NCBI RefSeq assembly: GCF_036226745.1
Contig: NZ_CP109013.1
Span: forward strand, 4,898,001-4,962,000
Source: Streptomyces sp. NBC_00683
GTDB lineage: Bacteria; Actinomycetota; Actinomycetes; Streptomycetales; Streptomycetaceae
DNA length: 64,000 nt
Reading direction: 5' to 3'
A model generated the notes under the pieces. The model was given only the letters and a program-made list of their open reading frames with translations, had not been told where the DNA came from and searched no databases. The translations under genes and the position numbers were made by a program. This document shows, piece by piece, positions 39,911 to 49,232 of the stretch (the first letter of the stretch is position 1; every line of letters starts with the position of its first letter).

Positions 39911-41833
39911 GTGTCCACGTCAGCCGCTGCCGCCGCATCCGCGGCCCCCACCGTGCCCGTTCTGGTCGAGCCCACGAAGGTCAGAGCCGCCGACGGCACG
40001 GTACGGGAGGTCTCCGTACCCCTGTTCGCGCCGACCGTACGGGGCGGATCGCTCGCGGACATCCCCTTCGACAACGCCCGCGAGGCCCCTTCCGAGGCCG
40101 TCATCAGCCGCAAGCAGTCCGACAGCACCTGGCAGGACGTGACAGCCGCGGAGTTCGCGGAGGAGGTGCAGGCGGTGGCCAAGGGCCTCATCGCCGAAGG
40201 CCTCCAGGCCGGTGACCGGGTCGCGATCATGGCCCGTACGACCTACGAATGGACGCTGCTCGACTTCGCGGCCTGGGCGGCCGGGCTGGTCACCGTGCCC
40301 GTCTACCCCACCTCGTCCGCGTTCCAGACCCGCTGGATACTCCAGGACTCCGGCGCTGTGGCCTGCGCCGTGGAGAGCAAGGAACAGGGCCGGCTGGTGA
40401 GCCAGGAGCGGCAGCAGCTCGGCGATCTCGCCCACCTCTGGCAGTTCGACACCGGTGCCATCGGCCGCCTGAAGTCGCTGGGCAAGCAGATCCCCGACGA
40501 GGAGGTCGCCGCCCGGCGTTCGACTCTGCGGCCGGACAGCCCCGCCACCCTCATCTACACCTCCGGCACCACGGGCCGGCCCAAGGGCTGCGTCCTGACC
40601 CACGGCAACTTCTTCGCCGAGGTCGACAACGCGATCGAGCTGCTGCACCCGGTCTTCAAGTCCGTCTCCAAATACCCCGCCTCCACCCTCCTTTTCCTGC
40701 CCCTGTCCCATGTCTTCGGCCGGATGGTCGCGGTCGGCTGCCTGCGCGCCCGGGTCCGGCTCGGCCATGCGCCCTCCATCCAGACCGAGGACCTGCTGGC
40801 GGACCTGGCGGGCTTCAAGCCCTCGTTCCTGCTGGCGATCCCGTACGTCCTGGAGAAGGTCTTCAACACCGGCCGGGCCACCGCCGAGAAGATGGGCCGT
40901 GCCTCGTCCTTCGACCGTGCGGCCCGCATCGCCCAGCGCTACGGCGAGGCGGTCGAGGCCGCCGAACACGGCAAGGGCCCCGGCCCGGGACCGGGCCTGC
41001 GCATCGCCCGGGCCCTGTACGACCCGCTGGTCTACCGCCGTATCCGGGCCGCGCTCGGCGGCCATGTCCGGTACGCGATCTGCGGCGGCTCACCGCTGGG
41101 GCACAGGCTCGCCGCGTTCTACGCGGGCGCGGGCATCGAGATCTTCGAGGGCTACGGCCTCACCGAGACCACCGCGGCCGCCACCGTCACCCCGCCCCTC
41201 AAGCCCCGCCTGGGCACGGTGGGCTGGCCGCTGCCCGGCACCGCCGTACGGATCGCGGACGACGGCGAGGTCCTGCTCAGCGGCGGCCAGGTCTTCCAGG
41301 GGTACTGGGACACCGAGCGCAGCGTGGCGGTCCCGTATCTGGAGGACGGCAACTGGTTCCCGACCGGCGACCTCGGCGCACTGGACGAGGACGGCTACCT
41401 CACGATCACCGGCCGCAAGAAGGACATCATCATCACGTCCGGCGGCAAGAACGTCATCCCGGCCCCGCTGGAGGACTGGCTGCGCGCCCATCCGCTGGTC
41501 GGCCAGTGCATGGTGGTCGGCGACAACCGTCCGTTCGTCACCGCTCTGATCACCCTGGAGCCGGACGGGCTCGCGCACTGGCGCCGGATGCGCAAGAAGG
41601 TGGACGTGCCGATTCGCGAACTCGTCGATGACGAGGAGCTGCGCGCGGCGTTGCAGCGCGCGGTGGACGAGGCCAACCGGCTGGTCTCGCGTGCCGAGTC
41701 GATCCGCAAGTTCACGGTCCTGCCGGGGGACTTCACCGAGCAGAGCGGGCATCTCACCCCGTCCCTGAAGCTGAAGCGGGACGCGATCACACGCGACTTC
41801 GACGCGGAGATCGAGGACCTGTACCGCAGGTAG
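39911..41833 (+). CDS. Long-chain acyl-CoA synthetase (AMP-forming)
   Basis: The 640-residue ANL-superfamily enzyme has the P-loop LIYTSGTTGRPKG, the adenine motif EGYGLTETTAA, PTGDLGALDEDGYLTITGRKKDIIITSGGKNV (hinge and A8), and the catalytic Lys region near the C-terminus (SLKLKRDAI). It activates fatty acids with ATP and CoA. The GTG start has GAGGAG 6 nt upstream. It lies 128 bp after fadA, probably in the same regulon, and feeds the fabG/maoC/fadA set. A hairpin terminator follows. Confidence 0.94.
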   Translation: MSTSAAAAASAAPTVPVLVEPTKVRAADGTVREVSVPLFAPTVRGGSLADIPFDNAREAPSEAVISRKQSDSTWQDVTAAEFAEEVQAVAKGLIAEGLQAGDRVAIMARTTYEWTLLDFAAWAAGLVTVPVYPTSSAFQTRWILQDSGAVACAVESKEQGRLVSQERQQLGDLAHLWQFDTGAIGRLKSLGKQIPDEEVAARRSTLRPDSPATLIYTSGTTGRPKGCVLTHGNFFAEVDNAIELLHPVFKSVSKYPASTLLFLPLSHVFGRMVAVGCLRARVRLGHAPSIQTEDLLADLAGFKPSFLLAIPYVLEKVFNTGRATAEKMGRASSFDRAARIAQRYGEAVEAAEHGKGPGPGPGLRIARALYDPLVYRRIRAALGGHVRYAICGGSPLGHRLAAFYAGAGIEIFEGYGLTETTAAATVTPPLKPRLGTVGWPLPGTAVRIADDGEVLLSGGQVFQGYWDTERSVAVPYLEDGNWFPTGDLGALDEDGYLTITGRKKDIIITSGGKNVIPAPLEDWLRAHPLVGQCMVVGDNRPFVTALITLEPDGLAHWRRMRKKVDVPIRELVDDEELRAALQRAVDEANRLVSRAESIRKFTVLPGDFTEQSGHLTPSLKLKRDAITRDFDAEIEDLYRR

Positions 41834-41850
41834 ATTGCGGTCAACGCGCG

Positions 41851-41880
41851 GAGGGGCGGCCCCGGTTGGGGCCGCCCCTC
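41851..41880. terminator. Terminator after the acyl-CoA synthetase
   Basis: GAGGGGCGGCCCC (41851-41863) pairs perfectly with 41868-41880 around GGTT. It lies between convergent stops at 41833 and 41952. Confidence 0.8.
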
Positions 41881-41951
41881 CGCCCGTACGTGCCGGCCCG
41901 GTGGCAGCCGCACCGGGCCGGCGGACCGCACCGGTCACCCGCGACCGCGCC

Positions 41952-42683
41952 TCAGGCGGCGCGCCAGTAGCCCAGTGCGTTCACCCGGTCCTTGGCGAGG
42001 CCGAGCTCCTTGCGGGCGTACGAGGACAGGGCCCGGGTCGTCGCCGTGTCGCAGGCGATCCAGAGGTAGGCGTCGGAGGCGTCGTCGCCGAGCAGGTCGG
42101 GCAGGGCGGCCTTCACCTCGGCCACCAGGTGCTTGCCCTCGTCGCGCCGGGGGACCGTGTGCAGGGTGTGGCGGGCCGGGTCCAGGCGCAGGGGGAGCTT
42201 CTCGTCGGCTGCGTGCGCGTCCTCGAACCAGATCGTCGCCGGTGTCTCCGGGACCGCGTCCAGCAGGGAGTTGACCGCGGGCAGCGAGGCGGCGTCGCCG
42301 ACCACGAAGAGCCTGGCGGGCTGCGGTTCGGGCAGGGTGAAGCCGGTGCCCTGAAGGGTGGCGTCGACCGTGTCGCCCGGCTGGACGGTCCGCGCCCAGG
42401 TGCTCGCGGCCCCGTCGTGGAGGGCGAACTCCAGGCTGAACGTCCCGGCCTCCCGGTCGGGGTCGACGAGGGTGTAGGCGCGCTGGTGGGGTTTGCCCTC
42501 GTGCTCGAACCAGATCCTGACCCACATCGTGGGGTGCGCGCCGTCCGTCGCGTCGAGCAGTCCGCCGTCGGTCAGATGCACCCGCCGGAAGTTCTCGGTG
42601 ACCTGTTCGGCCCCGGTGACGGTGAACGTGAAGTCACGCCCCCGGAACAGCTTGAGGACGACGCCCTCCCAGCCATGACCCAC
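41952..42683 (-). CDS. Siderophore-interacting protein (ferric-siderophore reductase)
   Basis: The 243-residue protein is of the SIP/ViuB flavoreductase family. An FAD-binding beta-barrel carries RAYTLVDPDREAGTFSLEFALHD (RxYTxR-like FAD site) and is followed by GDTVDATLQGTGFTLP. The NAD(P)H-binding SIP domain has FVVGDAASLPAVNSLLDA and ends NALGYWRA, the typical SIP C-terminus. It would reduce ferric siderophores in the cytoplasm to release iron. GTG 42683 has GGGAGGGG 7 nt upstream. An almost perfect iron box lies 30 bp before the start, so repression by an IdeR/DmdR regulator under iron-replete conditions is expected. Confidence 0.92.
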   Translation of the reverse strand: MGHGWEGVVLKLFRGRDFTFTVTGAEQVTENFRRVHLTDGGLLDATDGAHPTMWVRIWFEHEGKPHQRAYTLVDPDREAGTFSLEFALHDGAASTWARTVQPGDTVDATLQGTGFTLPEPQPARLFVVGDAASLPAVNSLLDAVPETPATIWFEDAHAADEKLPLRLDPARHTLHTVPRRDEGKHLVAEVKAALPDLLGDDASDAYLWIACDTATTRALSSYARKELGLAKDRVNALGYWRAA

Positions 42684-42712
42684 GACCGTGCCCCTCCCAC
42701 CCGACGAATAAT

Positions 42713-42731
42713 AGAGGTTAGGCTAACCTGA
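42713..42731. promoter_or_regulatory. Iron box (DmdR/IdeR operator)
   Basis: AGAGGTTAGGCTAACCTGA matches the 19-bp consensus TTAGGTTAGGCTAACCTAA at 16 positions and keeps the inner AGGTTAG-G-CTAACCT palindrome intact. It lies just upstream of the siderophore-interacting protein gene (minus strand). Confidence 0.9.
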
Positions 42732-42785
42732 ATTATCGGCTCCAGGGAGTGGTGCCGCACCGGGAGGGGCGGTCGCGGCAGTGCG

Positions 42786-44309
42786 CTAACGCCCCAGGAA
42801 CACCGGGTTGGTGAGCGCGGCCAGTGCTCCCGGCAGCCCCGGCACCGATGCCGGGTGCCGCACCTCGGCCCGCACATAGGCCGCGTACGAGGGAGTGGTG
42901 CGCCACTCGGCCGTGCCCGACCCGGACTCCGGCAGCGCGGCCGTGAACAGGGTGCCCTGGTCCGTGACGAAGTGCGCCGTGCACCCCGGCGCACCGGTGA
43001 CCTCCAGCCGTACCGTGACGGGTGCGTCCTCGTCGGCCCGCAGCCGCTCACCGATCCCGGCATGCAGACCGCGCCCGCCCGAGGCGCCGAACGCGAGCGT
43101 GACGGCGGACGACTCGGCGATGTACGAGCGGCCCGCCCGGATGCCCGCGGTGATCGCCTTCCGTGACAGCTCGTCGGCCAGGACGACGGTCTGCGGCAGC
43201 CCGACCTTGTCCGGCTCGCGGTGGGCGTCGCTGTTGCCCATGGCCGGGATCCACGGCTTCGACGCGCGGACGGCCGCGACGAGCGAGTTGTCCCACTCGG
43301 CGAGCGCGATCTCGTCCTCCGGGGTGTACGGGCCGTTCCACACCTCCACCGCGTCCGCCTCGCCGAAGCCGAACTTCCAGTGGCAGCCGATGCAGGTGGC
43401 GTGCGGATGCGCGGGCACGACCAGGCCGCCGGCCCGTCGCACGGCCTTCGCGAAATGCCCGAAGCGGTTGTCGCGCGCCCGGTAGCGCCAGTCGACGAAC
43501 GTGCCCGGGTCGGTGGCGAGCGCCACGACGTGCCCGTTGCGGGTGGTGACCTCCTCGCCCGTCAGGATCAGCAGGTCGTCACCCCACAGCCCCTGCCAGG
43601 CGCTGTGCGCGGAGTAGGTGTTGTGCTCGCTGCTGTTGATGAAGTCCAGCCCGGCGGCGCGCGCGGCGGCCGCGATGTCCGCCGGGGTGCGCTTGCCGTC
43701 GGAGTGGACGGAGTGCAGATGGCAGTCCCCCCGGTACCAGGCCCTGCCGCGCCCCTTCGCGCGCTCGGGCGGGTAGACGGGCTCGGGGGTGGTGCCGGGG
43801 GGCCCGAAGGTCAGCGTGACGGTCACCTCGTACGGGAGGCCCTCCGGCGCCACGGTGTACGGGCCCAGCGCGATGTGCCAGGTCCCGGCCCGTACCGGCC
43901 CCGGGATGTAGCCGGGTGTGGCCTCCTCGGCCCGGATGAAGAAGCTGCCGCGCGCCCCGCCGGACCATCCGCGGAAGCCGCGCCCACCCAGCTCGGTGCC
44001 GCGCTCGTCGAAGATCCCGATGTCGAGGGCGTTGCCCTGGGTGCCGGCCGGTACGGGAGTCTTCACGTACGTGTACGAGACGGCGATCTCCCGTACTCCG
44101 TGCGGCACTTCGACGGGCAGGTGGACGAAGTCGGGGCACCCGGTGGGCAGGGTGCCGCGCACGGTCCGCACCGCCGTGACCGGGCCGTCCCCGCTGTCGT
44201 CCCCGGGGCCGGGCGTGGGTGCGGCGTCGGCGAAGCTCACAGGGCCCAACGTTAGAGCCGTGGCCGCGGTCCCGACGAGAAGGCCGCGCCTGGCTATCGA
44301 TCCGGTCAT
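42786..44309 (-). CDS. Secreted PHP-domain phosphoesterase-like protein
   Basis: The 507-residue protein begins with a twin-arginine-type signal (SIARRGLLVGTAATALTLGPVSFADAAP). Residues about 40-190 form a beta-rich region with no known catalytic residues. Residues about 200-430 are a PHP metallo-hydrolase domain: GDCHLHSVHSDGK (first metal His pair), NSSEHNTY, TGEEVTT, VVPAHPHA and MGNSDAHRE supply further His/Asp/Glu ligands. Exported PHP proteins of this type are predicted phosphoesterases with unknown substrates. ATG 44309 is used; the long frame upstream is antisense to the LLM gene. Confidence 0.87.
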   Translation of the reverse strand: MTGSIARRGLLVGTAATALTLGPVSFADAAPTPGPGDDSGDGPVTAVRTVRGTLPTGCPDFVHLPVEVPHGVREIAVSYTYVKTPVPAGTQGNALDIGIFDERGTELGGRGFRGWSGGARGSFFIRAEEATPGYIPGPVRAGTWHIALGPYTVAPEGLPYEVTVTLTFGPPGTTPEPVYPPERAKGRGRAWYRGDCHLHSVHSDGKRTPADIAAAARAAGLDFINSSEHNTYSAHSAWQGLWGDDLLILTGEEVTTRNGHVVALATDPGTFVDWRYRARDNRFGHFAKAVRRAGGLVVPAHPHATCIGCHWKFGFGEADAVEVWNGPYTPEDEIALAEWDNSLVAAVRASKPWIPAMGNSDAHREPDKVGLPQTVVLADELSRKAITAGIRAGRSYIAESSAVTLAFGASGGRGLHAGIGERLRADEDAPVTVRLEVTGAPGCTAHFVTDQGTLFTAALPESGSGTAEWRTTPSYAAYVRAEVRHPASVPGLPGALAALTNPVFLGR

Positions 44310-44461
44310 ACGAGTGGCTCCCCAGGGTGTCGTGAGTGACGAGGGTGACGTACTCGAACTCTCGTATGAGGCCGTGAACTCCGTGGAAACGCAAGAGGGA
44401 AAACGGCCTTCGCGAAGCCGCACGACCCGGGGCGTGATCGGAAGCGCCGCTTTGCGCTCCC

Positions 44462-44493
44462 GACGGCACGCGACCGCATACCTTGGTGCCGTC
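44462..44493. promoter_or_regulatory. Perfect inverted repeat around a -10 box before the LLM gene
   Basis: GACGGCAC (44462-44469) and GTGCCGTC (44486-44493) are exact reverse complements. TACCTT (44479-44484), a reasonable -10, lies between them. It looks like an operator over the promoter of the F420 oxidoreductase gene. Confidence 0.5.
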
Positions 44494-44520
44494 ACCGGAC
44501 GACGACGGAGGTGTCCGCGC

Positions 44521-45366
44521 ATGCGGATCGCGACAACGATCTTCCTCACCGACGAGACGATCACGCCCGTACGGCTCGCTCGGGAGCTGGAGCAGCGCGG
44601 TTTCGCCGGGCTGTACCTGCCCGAGCACACGCACATCCCGGTGAGCAGGGACACCCCGTACCCGGCGGGCGGCGAGCTCCCGCCCGAGTACGGCCGCACC
44701 CTCGACCCGTTCGTCGCCCTGGGCCAGGCGGCGGCGGTCACGGAGCGCCTGTCCCTCGGCACCGGCATCACCCTGATCGCCCAGCACGACCCGATCGTCC
44801 TGGCGAAGCAGGCGGCCACGCTCGACCACCTCTCAGGCGGCCGGTTCACGCTCGGTGTCGGCTTCGGCTGGAACGTGGAGGAGGCCGCGGACCACGGGGT
44901 CACCTGGTCGACACGGCGGGCGCTGGCGAGCGACCGGATGGCGCTGATGAGGGCCCTGTGGGCGGACGAACCGACCGCGTACGACGGCGAGTTCGCCTCG
45001 GTCAGGGCGAGCCACGCGTATCCGAAGCCGGTACGGAAGCCGCGCGGCCCGGTGAACGGCCCGCGCACCCTGATCGGCGGCGCCGCGGGGCCGAAACTGT
45101 TCGCACAGATCGCCGGCGACGCGGACGGCTGGCTGCCGATCGGCGGGCGCGGCCTCTCGGAGTCCGTACCGCAGCTGCGCGCGGCCTGGGAGTCGGCCGG
45201 CCGCGATCCGAAGCAGCTCCAGGTGGTGCCGTACGCGGTCGTGCCCAGCCCGGGCAAGCTGGCGCACTACGCGGACCTGGGCGTCGAGGAGGTCGTCCTG
45301 CAACTGCCGCCCGCGGGCGAGGCGGAGGTTCTGCGGGCGCTGGACGCGTACGCCGCGTATCTCTGA
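44521..45366 (+). CDS. LLM-class F420-dependent oxidoreductase (TIGR03619 type)
   Basis: The 281-residue protein is a luciferase-like (beta/alpha)8 barrel: GFAGLYLPEHTHIP near residue 27, TERLSLGTGITLIAQHDPIVLAKQAATLDHLSGGRFTLGVGFGWN in the core (typical LLM signature), and GAAGPKLFAQIAGDADGWLPIGG. This subgroup uses F420 rather than FMN. The presence of the F420-chromophore synthase FbiC 4 kb away fits. The substrate is unknown. GGAGGTG lies 8 nt before the ATG. Confidence 0.9.
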   Translation: MRIATTIFLTDETITPVRLARELEQRGFAGLYLPEHTHIPVSRDTPYPAGGELPPEYGRTLDPFVALGQAAAVTERLSLGTGITLIAQHDPIVLAKQAATLDHLSGGRFTLGVGFGWNVEEAADHGVTWSTRRALASDRMALMRALWADEPTAYDGEFASVRASHAYPKPVRKPRGPVNGPRTLIGGAAGPKLFAQIAGDADGWLPIGGRGLSESVPQLRAAWESAGRDPKQLQVVPYAVVPSPGKLAHYADLGVEEVVLQLPPAGEAEVLRALDAYAAYL

Positions 45367-45419
45367 CGGCCGGGCGGCCCGGCAGCCGGGTGGCCGGGAT
45401 CGTTCGGTGGCGATCTTCG

Positions 45420-45448
45420 GATGCAACCACGAACGCTAAAGTTGCATC
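45420..45448. promoter_or_regulatory. Inverted repeat before the PBP gene
   Basis: GATGCAAC (45420-45427) and GTTGCATC (45441-45448) are perfect reverse complements with a 13-nt spacer; TAAAGT (45437-45442) could be a -10. It lies 70-98 bp before the penicillin-binding protein start, a position suited to an operator. Confidence 0.5.
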
Positions 45449-45517
45449 TTTCACCAACGGACATCGATGGTGCGGCCCGTGTGCGTGTGCGCTCGGCTGC
45501 CGGGGAGCGGGAGCACG

Positions 45518-47002
45518 ATGAACAGGCCGTTGCGGCACATAGCCATCTTCTGCGGGCTGCTGATGCTCGCCCTGCTGCTCCGCACCAACTGGCTGCAGTT
45601 CACCAAGAGCGAGGAGCTCGCCACCCACGAGCACAACCGCCGGGTCAAGATCACGCAGTTCGCGACACCGCGCGGCGACATCATCGTGAACGGCAAGGCG
45701 ATCACGGGCTCGAAGGAGGTCTCGGGGACCGACTTCAAGTACCAGCGCACCTTCAAGGACGGCGCGATGTACGCCCCGGTCACCGGCTACGCCTCCCAGG
45801 CGCAGGGCATGTCCCTGCTGGAGAAGACGTACGACAGCGTGCTCAGCGGCCAGGACGAGCGCTTCGCCTTCTCGAACGCCAAGGACATCCTCACGGGTGA
45901 GGAGCGGCGTGGCGGCGATGTGATCACGACCATCGACCCGAAGGCGCAGAAGGCCGCGTACAAGGGCCTCACCGACCTCGACGCGCGGGGTGCGGTCGTC
46001 GCTCTCGACCCGGAGACGGGCAAGGTGCTCGCCCTGGTCTCGACTCCTTCGTACGATCCCTCGGTCTTCGCCGGCAACTCCTTCAAGGAGGGCGACAAGT
46101 TCCAGTCGCTCGTCGACGCGAAGAGCAAGCCGCTGGCCAACCGCCCGCTGCGCGAGACCTTCCCGCCCGGCTCCACGTTCAAGATCCTCACGGCCGCCGC
46201 CGCCCTGGAGCACGGCGTCGTCACGGATGTCGACGCGGCGACCGACGCCGTCTCCCCGTACCAGCTGCCGCTCTCCAGCAACAAGATCAGCAGCGAGGCG
46301 GGCGACGGCACCTGCAACAAGGCCTCGTTCAAGACGGCCATGCAGTTCTCCTGCAACAACGTCTTCCTCGACGCGGCTTCCAAGCTGGGCGACGACAGGA
46401 TGCGGGAGACGGCGGCGAAGTTCGGCTTCAACTCCGATGTGTACTCGGAGGACTTCGGCGACATGCTCGCCACGAAGAGCCTCTACCCCGGGGAGCTGGA
46501 CAAGCCGGGCACGGCCCTGACCGGAATGGGCCAGGGCAGCCTCACCAGCACGCCGATGCAGATGGCCATGGTAACCGCCGCCCTCGCCAACGACGGCAAG
46601 CTGATGCAGCCGTACATCGTCGAGGAACTGCGCGGCCCGGACCTGTCCACGCTGGAGAAGCACGAGCCGAAGCTCAAGAGCCAGGCGGTCTCCGAGGACA
46701 CGGCGAAGAAGGTCCAGGAAATGATGGAGTTCACCGCCAAGGAGGGCAGCGCGAAGCGCGCGTTGATCGACGGTGTGACGGTGGGCGGCAAGACCGGTAC
46801 GGCGCAGCGCGGTGACGATGTGACCAAGGAGGTGCCGTACGGCTGGTTCGTCTCGTACGGCAAGAAGCCCGACGGCCAGTCGGTGGCGGTCGCTGTGTTC
46901 ATCGACCCGACGGCGATGGACATCTCCCGCGAGGACATCTCGGGTGGCGGCCTCGGCGGCCCGATCGCGCGGGACGTGATGAAGGCGGTCCTCGGCAAGT
47001 AG
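45518..47002 (+). CDS. Class B penicillin-binding protein (PbpA-like transpeptidase)
   Basis: The 494-residue protein has one N-terminal membrane helix (residues 7-22), a short dimerisation region and a transpeptidase domain with PGSTFK (Ser219, Lys222), SCN (278-280) and KTG (425-427). Size and layout match mycobacterial PbpA (about 490 residues) rather than FtsI. It cross-links peptidoglycan outside the membrane. The ATG has GGGAG upstream; the 17-codon extension is not supported. Gene neighbours such as FtsW/RodA or PknB are absent here, so this is a stand-alone copy. Confidence 0.92.
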   Translation: MNRPLRHIAIFCGLLMLALLLRTNWLQFTKSEELATHEHNRRVKITQFATPRGDIIVNGKAITGSKEVSGTDFKYQRTFKDGAMYAPVTGYASQAQGMSLLEKTYDSVLSGQDERFAFSNAKDILTGEERRGGDVITTIDPKAQKAAYKGLTDLDARGAVVALDPETGKVLALVSTPSYDPSVFAGNSFKEGDKFQSLVDAKSKPLANRPLRETFPPGSTFKILTAAAALEHGVVTDVDAATDAVSPYQLPLSSNKISSEAGDGTCNKASFKTAMQFSCNNVFLDAASKLGDDRMRETAAKFGFNSDVYSEDFGDMLATKSLYPGELDKPGTALTGMGQGSLTSTPMQMAMVTAALANDGKLMQPYIVEELRGPDLSTLEKHEPKLKSQAVSEDTAKKVQEMMEFTAKEGSAKRALIDGVTVGGKTGTAQRGDDVTKEVPYGWFVSYGKKPDGQSVAVAVFIDPTAMDISREDISGGGLGGPIARDVMKAVLGK

Positions 47003-47013
47003 CCCGGACCCTT

Positions 47014-47048
47014 CGGCCCCCGCCCGGCATGTCGCCGGGCGGGGGCCG
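47014..47048. terminator. Bidirectional terminator after the PBP gene
   Basis: A perfect 15-bp stem (47014-47028 with 47034-47048) and loop ATGTC lie between convergent stops at 47002 and 47052. Confidence 0.82.
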
Positions 47049-47051
47049 ACG

Positions 47052-48266
47052 TCATCCGGCGGACCGGTCCGGCAGCGCGGTGGGCGGGGCGGGGGCCGTG
47101 GCGGGCGGGTCCGGCAGGGCGGGGGCCGGGGCGTCGTCGGCCTCCGCGCCGCCGCCGGCCAGCCGCAGTGTCAGGGCGGTCAGGAGGCCGGCCACCAGGC
47201 CCCAGGTCAGGGCGGCCGGGACGCCGCCGCCGAGGCCGCCGGACAGCTGCACCAGCCCCCAGCGCATGCCCGAGTCCGCACCGGTCAGCGCCATCTGCAG
47301 CAGTTGTCTCGCCAGCAGCCCGATGACGGTCGCGCAGACCGCGCCCGCCGCCATCGCCGGAACAGTGGCCGGGGCGAGCAGTACGGGCAGCTTCCGCAGG
47401 GACCACCACACCACGGCGAGCAGCAGCGCGTCCGCGACGCGGTACAGGAGCCAGGTGCCGAGCGGCGCGCCCGCCGGGCCCGCCCAGCCGCCGAGCAGCA
47501 GCCACGTGCGAAGGAACTCGCCCGGTTCGGCGAGCAGCCGGCCGGACAGGGAGACCGTCTGGATGGATGCGGCGACCGGCTGGTACGAGAGGACCAGCAG
47601 GGACAGCGCGACCACTGCGGTGCCGACGGTGGCGGCCAGGCGGGCGGCGCGGGCCGGGACCTGCCTCAGCGGCAGCGGTCCGGCGCCCTTGGTGGTGATC
47701 CGTGCCGCGAGCACGGTTGCCGCCGCCGCGACGAGCGCGGCGAAAACGGTGATCTGCTGCCCGGACGAGCTCGAGCCCGCCAGCTGGGGCAGGAAGCGGT
47801 AACTGCCGTGCCCCCGCGAGGCGATCTGCCACGGCGCCGAGACGGTCGCCGCCAGCATCCCGGCCACCAGGCCCCAGGCCCATACCGCGAGAAACGCGGC
47901 GGTGGTCCGGCCGCGCACCGGGGGCAGCCTGCGGACCAGGAGCAGCGCCCCGGGCATGAAGACGGCGAAGAGGACGCCGAACCGGATCTGCATGGAGGTC
48001 GCGTACAGCGAGAGATAGCGGCTGCCGTCGGTGGCGGCCGCGCCCCCGGCCCCACCGGTCGCCTCGGCGTTGTACCGGAGCGAAGCCGGAGCGTCGTACG
48101 ACCAGGGGGCGAGCCAGTGCTCGAGTTCGGCGGCCGCCCGGCCGCCGAGCACCTCGGTGGTACCCGCCAGGTGCAAGGCGTTCACGCTCGCCCCCGCCCA
48201 CCACAGAAGCGCTGTGAGCAGCAGTCCTCCGGCAAGTGCCGGTATCGCCGCGCGCCGGTATGTCAT
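47052..48266 (-). CDS. Multi-pass membrane protein (streptophobe-like)
   Basis: The 404-residue protein has about eight to nine hydrophobic segments (for instance [62 protein letters not shown]). Between the first two is an extracellular loop with EHWLAPWSY, and a Pro/Ala-rich cytoplasmic tail follows. This resembles the streptophobe family, hydrophobic proteins specific to Streptomyces and relatives with no known function. ATG 48266 gives a normal beginning ([13 protein letters not shown]). Tandem GTGATCAC palindromes lie 65-83 bp upstream. Confidence 0.75.
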   Translation of the reverse strand: MTYRRAAIPALAGGLLLTALLWWAGASVNALHLAGTTEVLGGRAAAELEHWLAPWSYDAPASLRYNAEATGGAGGAAATDGSRYLSLYATSMQIRFGVLFAVFMPGALLLVRRLPPVRGRTTAAFLAVWAWGLVAGMLAATVSAPWQIASRGHGSYRFLPQLAGSSSSGQQITVFAALVAAAATVLAARITTKGAGPLPLRQVPARAARLAATVGTAVVALSLLVLSYQPVAASIQTVSLSGRLLAEPGEFLRTWLLLGGWAGPAGAPLGTWLLYRVADALLLAVVWWSLRKLPVLLAPATVPAMAAGAVCATVIGLLARQLLQMALTGADSGMRWGLVQLSGGLGGGVPAALTWGLVAGLLTALTLRLAGGGAEADDAPAPALPDPPATAPAPPTALPDRSAG

Positions 48267-48330
48267 GTTGCTGCCCCCGCCTCGATCACACACCCCGTCA
48301 ATCCCCTGGCGGGTTGGAGGCTACGGGGTG

Positions 48331-48349
48331 GTGATCACGTGGTGATCAC
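48331..48349. promoter_or_regulatory. Two GTGATCAC palindromes 11 bp apart
   Basis: GTGATCAC occurs at 48331-48338 and 48342-48349, each a perfect 8-bp palindrome, with starts 11 bp apart (one helical turn). They lie upstream of the membrane protein gene (minus strand). Candidate operator for a cooperatively binding regulator. Confidence 0.5.
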
Positions 48350-48422
48350 GGTCGGCGGGCCCTTCGACCATGGGCTGTCCCACGTCCTGGGAACGTGGCG
48401 GGGACGCCCGGTCCGGCTCCGC

Positions 48423-49112
48423 TCACGGGACCGACCGGAGGCCGGTGCCGATGCGGGGCGCCACACCGGAGGGTGCCGCGTTCACGAGCGCCGGCAGGTC
48501 CGTCAGTGCGTTGATGCACCAGTCCGCCGTCTCCGTCACGTCGGGGTGGTCCGCCCACCAGTGCCCGTACGCGCCCCGGCGGATGTGCGCCGCCCGCAGG
48601 CCGAGGGACTTGGCCGGGAACAGGTCGTTGGCCGGGTGGTCGCCGACGTACAGGGTGGCGTGCGGGGCCGCGTCCGAGACCTCCAGCACGCGCTCGAAGA
48701 ACTCCCGGTCCGGTTTGGCCACACCCCACTCCTCCGACGTGACGACCACGTCCGCGGGAAGGTCCAGGGCCCTCAGCAGTTCCCCGGCCCGGACGGTCTG
48801 GTTTCCGGCGATCACGATCCGCAGGCCGAGCGCGCGCAGTTCCGCCAGGGCCGGGCGGACGTCGGGGTAGAGGTCCGTCTCGTCCAGGTGCTCGCCGCGT
48901 CCGGCTGCCGCGCGGGCGTGGTAGGCCTCGGCGACGTCCATGTCCGGGCGCAGGATGCGCAGCGCGTCCGTGCAGTCGCGGCCCTGCACGACCGCGGCGC
49001 CCACCAGTGCGCTGACGGTGTGCGGCGGGACGCCGAGCCAGTTGGCCCAGGAGGCCCAGTGGCGGTCGTCGCGGACGAGGGTTTCGCCGATGTCGAAGAC
49101 GATCGTTTCCAT
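48423..49112 (-). CDS. HAD-superfamily hydrolase
   Basis: The 229-residue protein is HAD-like. [10 protein letters not shown] at residues 6-15 provides the nucleophilic Asp7, IVIAGNQT the second motif, and [14 protein letters not shown] the Lys of motif [23 protein letters not shown] gives the acidic motif IV. The second Asp of motif I is replaced by Gly (DIG), as in several HAD phosphatase and dehalogenase subgroups. Probably a small-molecule phosphatase. It is divergent from fbiC; whether it has a role in F420 metabolism is unknown. Confidence 0.87.
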   Translation of the reverse strand: METIVFDIGETLVRDDRHWASWANWLGVPPHTVSALVGAAVVQGRDCTDALRILRPDMDVAEAYHARAAAGRGEHLDETDLYPDVRPALAELRALGLRIVIAGNQTVRAGELLRALDLPADVVVTSEEWGVAKPDREFFERVLEVSDAAPHATLYVGDHPANDLFPAKSLGLRAAHIRRGAYGHWWADHPDVTETADWCINALTDLPALVNAAPSGVAPRIGTGLRSVP

Positions 49113-49220
49113 CACCGGACCGAGCCTACGGGGCAAGTGCGACATAACGGCCAAGGCGCCAGGAGGGGCCGGACGGTTGCTGCGGGCAGAGGCCCTGATC
49201 CGGGCAGGTCGCGTCGCTCG

Positions 49221-49226
49221 TATGCT
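49221..49226 (+). promoter_or_regulatory. -10 box of fbiC with leaderless ATG
   Basis: TATGCT (49221-49226) lies 6 nt before ATG 49233, and there is no Shine-Dalgarno, so fbiC is probably translated from a leaderless mRNA. No convincing -35 was found. Confidence 0.4.
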
Positions 49227-49232
49227 CGGCTC

